A stretch of DNA of 64,000 nucleotides. Origin: Streptomyces cacaoi. Its GTDB lineage: Bacteria > Actinomycetota > Actinomycetes > Streptomycetales > Streptomycetaceae. Positions 58,364 through 64,000 of the stretch are shown here, piece by piece. The stretch is from assembly GCF_006539165.1 (NCBI RefSeq), contig NZ_BJMM01000009.1, positions 1 to 64,000 on the forward strand. The letters run 5' to 3'. The notes below the pieces were generated by a model, which did no database searches, was not told the origin of the DNA, and was given only the letters and a program-made list of their open reading frames with translations. Made by a program: the position numbers and the translations under genes. The first letter of the stretch is position 1. Every line of letters begins with the position of its first letter.

Positions 58364-58978
58364 TCAGGAGGGCCGGGCGGCAGGGGAGACGGTGCCTGCG
58401 GTGAGGCCGGCGGTGATGAAGGCGATGACGGTCCGGGTGTCCGGGAAGGGTGCCGTCTCCAGCGGAGACCTGGCCATGGGCCTGCCGTAGGTCTCCATGA
58501 CGAGGGTGAAGGCCAGGCGGCAGCGCTCGGTGACCTCCTGCGGGCTCAGCTCCGTCAGGGCACGGCCGACCAGCACCTCGAACGGCGCGGGCCCGAACAG
58601 CGCGGAGACGTGCGGGAGTTGCCCCGTGGGCAGCGCCGCGCGGGCCAGCAGATGGCAGAGCATACGGCCGTCCCGGGTGGCGGCCAGCTCGGCGAACGGC
58701 TCGACCATGGCGGTCACGAGATCGTGCACGGCCGGCGCCGGGCCGGACGGCCGGGCCAGCTCCCGCATACGGTCCATCCACAGTGGCCGCAGCTCCTGTT
58801 CGAGGAGCGCGGTGACCAGCCCCTCCCGGGATCCGAAGTGGTAGTGCACCGCGCCCGGGTTGAGCCCGGCGGCGGCGTTCACCGCGCGGACCGAGACCTG
58901 GTCGGCCCCCTTCTCCAGGAACAGCCGCTTGGCGGCGGCGAGGAGGCGTTCTCTCGTGGGGGCGTCCGGGTGGCTCAT
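58364..58978 (-). CDS. TetR-family regulator
   Basis: 204 residues from ATG 58978. Helix-turn-helix TRERLLAAAKRLFLEKGADQVSVRAVNAAAGLNPGAVHYHFGSREGLVTALLEQ, followed by a typical ligand domain. It diverges from the SDR-OYE pair; a perfect CCAATCA-G-TGATTGG palindrome lies 42 bp upstream. It likely represses both directions. Ligand unknown. Confidence 0.9.
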   Translation of the reverse strand: MSHPDAPTRERLLAAAKRLFLEKGADQVSVRAVNAAAGLNPGAVHYHFGSREGLVTALLEQELRPLWMDRMRELARPSGPAPAVHDLVTAMVEPFAELAATRDGRMLCHLLARAALPTGQLPHVSALFGPAPFEVLVGRALTELSPQEVTERCRLAFTLVMETYGRPMARSPLETAPFPDTRTVIAFITAGLTAGTVSPAARPS

Positions 58979-59321
58979 GCACACATTGCACCACAGGATT
59001 CCGCCACCCCTATCGTCTTCCAATCAGTGATTGGTCTACGGTTGGCCGCATGACCGCCGTGCGGAGTCCGTAGGCACGGCCGGTGCCGCACGGCCGGACG
59101 CCGGGACGTCTACGGCTGGATCCCCGTCGTTCCCGTCGACCCCGCCGTCCTCGTCGTCCCCGTCATCCCTGTCGTCCTCCGTCGCCGGCCGGCCGGGCGG
59201 CCCGGGGCCCGACGGACCGACCCGATGGGCCGGTGGCCCGACGGTCGTACGGATCGCCGGAGCGGTACGGCCGGTCGGCCGGAGGGCGCCGCGCGGCAGC
59301 TGAACGCAAAGGAGAGCAGAA
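58979..59321. promoter_or_regulatory. Divergent promoter region with TetR palindrome
   Basis: The gap holds CCAATCAGTGATTGG (59020-59034), a perfect 7-bp inverted repeat around one central G, in the only AT-rich patch. The rest is low-complexity sequence with GTCGTCC/GTCCCCGTC runs (59125-59180). The SDR start has a clean AAAGGAGAG site. No gene seen. Confidence 0.65.
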
Positions 59322-60185
59322 GTGGGCACCTTCGTCGTCACCGGATCCGCCTCGGGCATGGGCGCAGCGGGCGCCGAGCGGCTCCGCGCCGCCGGGCACG
59401 AGGTCATCGGGGTGGATCTGCGGTCCGCCGAGGTGAGCGCCGACCTCGGCACCGACGAGGGGCGGCGGCACGCCGTCGCGGAGGCGCTCGCGCTCAGCGG
59501 GGGCACCCTGGACGGGGTGGCCGCCGTCGCCGGTGTCGGCCCGTCCGTGCCGGACGCCGCCGCCGTCGCCTCGGTCAACTACTTCGGAGCCGTCGCCCTG
59601 TTGGACGGACTCCGGCCCGCACTGGAGCGGCACGGGGCCGGCCGCGCCGTGGTGATCACCTCCAATTCGGCCACGACCGTCCCCGCGGTCGACGAGACCC
59701 TGGCGGAGCTGCTGATCGCCGGGGACGAGGACGCGGCCCGTGCGCGGGCCGCCGCCGCGCAGCGCTCCCCGGCCGCGGCGGTACCGGGCAGCCCCTCCCT
59801 GTCCGCCTACGCCACCTCGAAGTTCGCGCTCGCCCGCTGGGTACGGCACACCGCCGTCACCCCGGAGTGGGCCCGCCGGGGCATCCTGCTCAACGCGATA
59901 GCGCCCGGCGCCGTACTGACCCCGCTGATGACCGGCGCCACCGGCGCGGCCGAGGACTTCGACCCCGACGCGTTCCCCACCCCCATGCCGCTCGGCACCT
60001 TCGGGCGGCCCGCGGACATCGCGTTCTGGATCGAGCAGTTCCTGCGCCCCGAGGCGCGCTTCACCACCGGTGCGGTGCTGTGCGTCGACGGCGGCACGGA
60101 CGCCGCGATGCGCCCCGACGCCCAGCCGACGGCCATGAACCCCATCGGCCTCCGGCCCCGACGTGCCCCCTCGGCAGCCCGCTGA
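59322..60185 (+). CDS. SDR-family oxidoreductase
   Basis: 287 residues from GTG 59322 with AAAGGAG upstream. FVVTGSASGMGAAGAERL cofactor loop, VIGVDLRSAEVSADLGTDEG with the short loop of 3-alpha-hydroxysteroid dehydrogenase/carbonyl reductase types, and SAYATSKFAL (Tyr-x3-Lys). An insertion of about 35 residues (VDETLAELLIAGDEDAARARAAAAQ) sits just before the active site, as in those enzymes. It is upstream of an Old Yellow Enzyme, fitting successive reduction of enone and ketone. Confidence 0.9.
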   Translation: MGTFVVTGSASGMGAAGAERLRAAGHEVIGVDLRSAEVSADLGTDEGRRHAVAEALALSGGTLDGVAAVAGVGPSVPDAAAVASVNYFGAVALLDGLRPALERHGAGRAVVITSNSATTVPAVDETLAELLIAGDEDAARARAAAAQRSPAAAVPGSPSLSAYATSKFALARWVRHTAVTPEWARRGILLNAIAPGAVLTPLMTGATGAAEDFDPDAFPTPMPLGTFGRPADIAFWIEQFLRPEARFTTGAVLCVDGGTDAAMRPDAQPTAMNPIGLRPRRAPSAAR

Positions 60186-60282
60186 TTCCCGCGGTTCCCG
60201 CCTGCTCGGCAGCTCCCGTGGCTCCGTGGCCCTCGTGAGCCCCTCGTGAACCTCACAGCACCCGAGTTCAGCTGAAGTACGC

Positions 60283-60322
60283 GCAGGTCAGCAGGTCAGC
60301 AGGTCAGCAGGTCGGCAGGTCA
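60283..60322. repeat. Five tandem 8-bp repeats (GCAGGTCA)
   Basis: Five adjacent copies of GCAGGTCA, one with a single change (GCAGGTCG), lie 55 bp before the Old Yellow Enzyme start. Length is not a multiple of the helical turn or of a codon. They are likely prone to slippage and could alter promoter or leader spacing. Confidence 0.85.
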
Positions 60323-60377
60323 GCAGTACCCGAAGCATGCGAAACACCGAAGTGCCGCACCCCGTACGGAGGTTGGT

Positions 60378-61583
60378 ATGACAGCGCCCGCACTCTTCGA
60401 GCCGGCCCGTCTCGGCCCGCTCACACTGCGCAACCGGATCATCAAGGCAGCGACGTTCGAAGGCATGACCAAGGGCGCCGTCGCCGGTGACGGGCTGATC
60501 GAGTTCCACCGTCGGCACGCCGCCGGCGGCGTGGCCATGACGACCGTCGCCTACTGCGCCGTCGCCCCCGAGGGCCGCACGGAACGCCACCAGATCTGGA
60601 TGCGCCCCGACGCACTGCCCGGACTGCGCCGGCTCACCGACGCCGTCCACGCCGAGGGGGCGGCGGCCTCCGCGCAGATCGGGCACGCCGGGCCGGTCGC
60701 CGACGGGCGCTCCAACGGCCGCCCCGCGCTGGGCCCTTCGCCCATGTTCACACCGCAGGCCCTGGGCCGGGTGCGGCAGGCGAGCGAGGCGGACATCGCC
60801 CGCGTCACCCGGGCGCACGCCGATGCCGCGCTGCTGGCCATCGAGGCCGGATTCGACGCGGTGGAGATCCACCTCGGGCACAACTACTTCGCCAGCTCCT
60901 TCCTCAGTCCGAAGGTCAACAAGCGCAAGGACGCCTACGGCGGTTCGCTCGCGGGCCGCGCGCGGGTGGCGCTGGGCACGGCGCGGGCGGTGCGGGACGC
61001 GGTCGGCGACCGGATCGCCATCCTGGCCAAGCTCAACATGGACGACGGGGTGCCCGGCGGGCTGTGGCTGGACGAGAGCCTCCAGGTGGCGCGCCGCCTG
61101 GAAGCGGACGGCAGCGTGGACGCGCTCGAACTCACCGCCGGAAGCTCGCTGTTGAACCCGATGTACCTCTTCCGGGGCGACGCGCCGCTACGGGAGTTCG
61201 GCGCGGCCATGCGCAACCCCGTGGTGCGCCTCGGCGTACAGGCGGTGGGCAAGCACTTCATCCGCAGCTATCCGTACGAGGAGGCGTACCTCCTGGAGAG
61301 CGCCCGCCAGTTCCGGGCGGCGCTGGACCTGCCGCTGGTCCTCCTCGGCGGGATATCCCAGCGGGAGACCGCCGAGCGCGCCCTGGCCGAGGGCTTCCCG
61401 TTCGTCGCCATGGCCAGGGCGCTGCTGCGGGAGCCGGACCTCGTCGACCGGATGCGGCAGGACCCCGGCACCCGTTCGCTGTGCGTCCACTGCAACAAGT
61501 GCATGCCGACGATCTACTCCGGCACGCGCTGTGTCCTGGCGGACGACAGCGGACTCGGCTCTGCCGCGCCCCACGCACGCTGA
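60378..61583 (+). CDS. Old Yellow Enzyme-family NADH:flavin oxidoreductase
   Basis: 401 residues. Opens with LFEPARLGPLTLRNRIIKAATFEG and continues AQIGHAGPVADGR, EIHLGHNYFASSFLSPKVNKRKDAYGGSLAGRAR (the substrate His-x2-Asn pair shows as HLGHNY), LVLLGGISQRETAERAL and FVAMARALLREPDLV, which bind FMN. A Cys cluster C-x2-C-x2-C-x9-C (CVHCNKCMPTIYSGTRC) ends the barrel, like the 4Fe-4S motif of 2,4-dienoyl-CoA-reductase-type members, but the protein lacks their C-terminal domains. It may thus be an iron-sulphur single-domain enoate reductase. Confidence 0.9.
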   Translation: MTAPALFEPARLGPLTLRNRIIKAATFEGMTKGAVAGDGLIEFHRRHAAGGVAMTTVAYCAVAPEGRTERHQIWMRPDALPGLRRLTDAVHAEGAAASAQIGHAGPVADGRSNGRPALGPSPMFTPQALGRVRQASEADIARVTRAHADAALLAIEAGFDAVEIHLGHNYFASSFLSPKVNKRKDAYGGSLAGRARVALGTARAVRDAVGDRIAILAKLNMDDGVPGGLWLDESLQVARRLEADGSVDALELTAGSSLLNPMYLFRGDAPLREFGAAMRNPVVRLGVQAVGKHFIRSYPYEEAYLLESARQFRAALDLPLVLLGGISQRETAERALAEGFPFVAMARALLREPDLVDRMRQDPGTRSLCVHCNKCMPTIYSGTRCVLADDSGLGSAAPHAR

Positions 61584-61650
61584 TCCGCCGGTCCCGGACG
61601 GGGGGCGGCGGGGACGGGCGAGGGGGCGGCCGGGGCCGTGCCCGGCGGGA

Positions 61651-62823
61651 TCAGGACGGTACGGGCGAGGCCGCGGGCAGCTCCTTGTCGCCGCCGGGCT
61701 TCGTACAGCCCCGGTCGCCGGACTCCAGCTCCCAGCACGCCTTCACCTGCCGGGGGATCGGCGCGCCCAGCATGAACGTGAAGGCCGCGCGATTGGCGTC
61801 GTCCGGTACGACCTCGTCGTAGGTGCGGCCGTCCTCCCGGACGAGTTCGACGCGGTCGCCCGGCGTCGCGGACTTGATACGCGCCCACGCCGCGCGGCAC
61901 GCGCTGCTGTACCGCACCTCCACATACGACTCCTCGGCCCGTTCGGCGGCCGACGTCCAGGCATCGCCGCCGCAGCCCTTGTCCACCGGGTCCTTGCCGT
62001 TGCAGGAGTCACCGTGGCACCGGGCCTCCACGTCCTCGACCGGCGCCTTGGACACCGCGGTTCCGCCGGTGCTTCCGCCTCCCGCGGGGGACGGCTCGTC
62101 CCGGGTCACCGCGAACGCGACGGTGGCGCCCACGACGACGAGGAACGCACCCGCCACGAGCACGGCGTTCCGCCTGCCCGGCCGACGCCGCGGCCCGCCC
62201 GCCCCGGAACCGGTACCGCGCCCCGGTTCCGCGGGCCCGCCCGAACTCCCGCCGCGCGCGGACCCGTTGGCGCCCACAGCGCAGTCGCCTTGCACTGGCC
62301 CACCGGACGCGCCGGACGCGCCGGACGCGCCGGACTCGACCGACGCATCGGGTTCACCGGGTCCACCGGGTTCACGGGGTCCGGAGAGCTCACCGGGGCC
62401 ACTGGAGGCGACGGGCTCACCTGGCTCCGTGGATCTGCCTGTCCCGACCGAGCCGCCTGCCCCGTTGGGCTCACCGGCCCCGTCGGGCTCACCTGATCCG
62501 CCCGGCTCACCGGGCCCGTCGGTTCCGCCGGGCCCGGTGGTTGTGGTGCCGGTCCCGGAGTTCCGTGCGGTCTCCGCCAGCTCCCACAGGGCGACCATCC
62601 GCAGCGGATCCGTACCGGCCCGCACGGCGAGGGTCTCCACCGCCCGACGGGGCGGGAGTTGGCTGCCGTTGAGACAGCGTTCCCAGGACGACTTGCTGTA
62701 GGCGGTGACCGTGGCCAGCTGTGCGAGCGTGAGGCCCGCCGCGTCCTTGGCGCGGCGCAGTTCCTCCACCAGGCGCCGTACGTCGAGTTCGAGTGCCTCG
62801 GGTAGTGCCTTCCAGTCGCTCAT
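61651..62823 (-). CDS. Membrane protein: XRE HTH, low-complexity linker, TM, DUF2690
   Basis: 390 residues. Residues about 12-80 are an XRE-like helix-turn-helix (VRRLVEELRRAKDAAGLTLAQLATVTAYSKSSWERCLNGSQLPPRRAVETLA). A Gly/Pro/Glu-rich linker follows (about 95-215, with SGASGASGASG at 164-174). A single membrane helix lies at 219-239, and the outside part (about 270-365) is a DUF2690 domain with paired Cys (CHGDSC, CGG, SSACRAAWARI, CW). This topology could carry an outside signal to DNA; that is inference. The start has no strong ribosome site. Confidence 0.87.
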   Translation of the reverse strand: MSDWKALPEALELDVRRLVEELRRAKDAAGLTLAQLATVTAYSKSSWERCLNGSQLPPRRAVETLAVRAGTDPLRMVALWELAETARNSGTGTTTTGPGGTDGPGEPGGSGEPDGAGEPNGAGGSVGTGRSTEPGEPVASSGPGELSGPREPGGPGEPDASVESGASGASGASGGPVQGDCAVGANGSARGGSSGGPAEPGRGTGSGAGGPRRRPGRRNAVLVAGAFLVVVGATVAFAVTRDEPSPAGGGSTGGTAVSKAPVEDVEARCHGDSCNGKDPVDKGCGGDAWTSAAERAEESYVEVRYSSACRAAWARIKSATPGDRVELVREDGRTYDEVVPDDANRAAFTFMLGAPIPRQVKACWELESGDRGCTKPGGDKELPAASPVPS

Positions 62824-63156
62824 CGCCCCCCTGATCCCCTTCCTCGGTCAGCTCGTCCGGTCGGACGGCCCGGCCGCTTCTTCCCCTGGCCCCTTCTGCC
62901 CTTGCCTCTTCCGCCACTTCGGCCGCTCAGCCCTTCAGTCCTTCAGCACTTCTGCGCTTCGGCCCTTCTGCGCTTCGGCACTTCTGCTCCTCGGCCGGGC
63001 CGGGCGGGTGCGCTCGCTCGGCCCGCACTGGTCCGCGCGGGCACCGGGCCGCTCCGCACGGCGGCGTCGTGACGATTGTCCCCGCGCACCGCCCAACTGT
63101 CCCCGTGGCGACGGACAGCGGTTACCGCGCGGGCCGGGGCGGGGGAGGATGGAGCC
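62824..63156. other. Pyrimidine-rich gene-free gap
   Basis: A 333-bp divergent gap. The + strand from 62875 to 63000 is mostly C and T and contains an imperfect direct repeat of CTTCTGCGCTTCGGC (about 62948-62980). No dyad or gene is evident. Promoters for both flanking genes must lie here. Confidence 0.5.
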
Positions 63157-63714
63157 ATGCCTCGACACACGGTGCGTGTCCTCGTCCTCCTGGCCGCGCT
63201 CGCGGCGACCGGCTGCGCCTCCGACGGCGGTGACGCCTCGTCCGACGGCAAGGCCGGTACCCCGTCCCCGGGCCCGACGGCGGATGTGGGCCACCTCCAT
63301 GTCCGCGGCGGCGGCGCCCTCGCGGACGACTGGGACGACGAGGGGCTGCTCGGCGAGAACCTGCCCGTCCGCAGCGATCTGGCGGCCCTGTGGCAGACGG
63401 TCCTGTGGGCGGACGGGTACCTCGACAAGTCGCGTATCGACTGCCATTACTCCCGGGCGACCCGCCGGGCGACGCGCGCCTGGCAGAGCAACCACGCGCT
63501 GCCCGCCGACGGCATCGTCGGACAGCAGTCGTTCGGGAAGGCGGCGCGGCGGCTGGTGCGGCGGGACGGGCTGGTCGTCTTCGAGGGCAAGCGGCACGAT
63601 GTGCCGCTCCGCCGGGCCGAGGACGGGCGGTATCTGGTGGAGGACGCGGGCCGGTACAAGCCGCTGCGGCGGGACACGACCACGCTCACGGTGTGTGCAC
63701 GGGCCGCCCGTTGA
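63157..63714 (+). CDS. Peptidoglycan-binding-domain lipoprotein
   Basis: 185 residues from ATG 63157. A lipoprotein signal peptide (RVLVLLAALAATGC, lipobox Cys20) leads to a short Gly/Asp/Pro linker. The rest has a peptidoglycan-binding-1 motif (SRATRRATRAWQSNHALPADGIVGQQSFGKAARRL, about residues 105-140). It should be attached to the outer face of the membrane and bind wall polymer. It lies among two DUF2690 surface proteins. Confidence 0.87.
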   Translation: MPRHTVRVLVLLAALAATGCASDGGDASSDGKAGTPSPGPTADVGHLHVRGGGALADDWDDEGLLGENLPVRSDLAALWQTVLWADGYLDKSRIDCHYSRATRRATRAWQSNHALPADGIVGQQSFGKAARRLVRRDGLVVFEGKRHDVPLRRAEDGRYLVEDAGRYKPLRRDTTTLTVCARAAR

Positions 63715-63735
63715 ACACCCCAGCCCCGTAGCCGG

Positions 63736-64000
63736 TCAGTCCGTCCAGGCGCGGTTGCCGGCGTCCACGCAGGAGTGCCGGCCCTCGATGACCGCGCACA
63801 CCTGCACGTTCGAGCCGAGGTGGTCCGGAGCGGGGGCCATCGCCGTGCGCCCGGCACCCGAGCCCTCCCACAGCTGACCGGCACCGGGAGCGCTCAGCGA
63901 GATGCCGCGCACATCCTCGGCGGGTGTCACCGCGCCCCACACGGCGGAGCACGCGGCGCTGTGGAAGACGGTGATGCGGTGCGCCTTGATGCCGTAGCGG
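63736..64000 (-). CDS. DUF2690-domain protein, 5' part beyond the window
   Basis: The last 87 codons are visible and the frame stays open to the window edge. The sequence RYGIKAHRITVFHSAACSAVWGAV, then ...HLGSNVQVCAVIEGRHSCVDAGNRAWTD, matches the C-terminal half of DUF2690 domains, as in the neighbouring XRE-DUF2690 protein. These are extracellular actinobacterial domains with paired Cys and no assigned function. Convergent with the lipoprotein gene. Confidence 0.8.
   Translation of the reverse strand, partial: RYGIKAHRITVFHSAACSAVWGAVTPAEDVRGISLSAPGAGQLWEGSGAGRTAMAPAPDHLGSNVQVCAVIEGRHSCVDAGNRAWTD

Noticed and set aside
60283..60322. CRISPR-like array
   Set aside because: The units are 8 bp with no spacers, and there are no cas genes.

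Overview
The window is very GC-rich actinobacterial chromosomal DNA, most likely from Streptomyces or a close relative. The evidence is strong third-position GC, many GTG starts, a mycothiol-type enzyme, F420-type oxidoreductases, DUF2690 proteins, a B12 riboswitch in front of metE, and many TetR/GntR/MarR/ArsR regulators. It contains no rRNA, tRNA, replication or ribosomal genes. It looks like an accessory or chromosome-arm region made of small self-regulated modules, each typically an enzyme or transporter set with its own repressor and a visible palindromic operator.

Layout. Positions 1-9.5 kb hold a DinB/MDMPI-type protein, a MerR-HEAT/HEAT operon with its own MerR-type promoter, a TetR and deazaflavin-oxidoreductase pair, a metal module (CzrA-like ArsR, TRIC/UPF0126 membrane protein, divergent P1B-4 ATPase) and two overlapping SDRs divergent from an XRE/MmyB regulator. 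Positions 10.6-14.2 kb hold a compact candidate natural-product cluster: cyclodipeptide synthase, cytochrome P450, MFS exporter, then a strong terminator hairpin. Positions 14.4-26.9 kb hold a catabolic island: LLM flavin oxidoreductase, FadR-type GntR, cyclase/hydrolase, two acyl-CoA ligases, GNAT, four acyl-CoA dehydrogenases and an enoyl-CoA hydratase. A recurring motif (AAAGAGTGCYCTCT-like) lies in its intergenic regions.

Positions 27-29.7 kb hold metE and its cobalamin riboswitch. Positions 29.7-39.9 kb hold a Nudix/zinc-ribbon/MFS operon, a P450-TetR operon, an MFS/metallo-beta-lactamase operon behind two tandem operator copies, and a SRPBCC/FAD-oxidoreductase pair divergent from an SDR. 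Positions 40-45 kb hold a complete sialic-acid catabolic operon (nanA-nanK-nanE-nanT) divergent from a GntR. Positions 45-49.7 kb hold an MFS-SDR-SDR operon divergent from a MarR, and a PAS-LuxR regulator.

Positions 49.7-50.9 kb appear gene-free. Positions 50.9-64 kb hold an MHS-type transporter, a third P450, a TetR divergent from a flavin reductase fused to a 2Fe-2S domain and a PPOX flavoprotein, an ankyrin protein, a CmtR/CDF metal-efflux pair, a TetR divergent from an SDR and an Old Yellow Enzyme, and a group of DUF2690/peptidoglycan-binding surface proteins, the last one cut by the window end.

The best candidate for new biology is the CDPS-P450-MFS cluster, whose synthase has a Tyr-His pair where the best-known enzymes have Tyr-Gln. 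Next come the catabolic island with its candidate FadR regulon and unusual acyl-CoA dehydrogenases, and the MerR/HEAT operon. All functions are read from the sequence by eye; no database search was possible.
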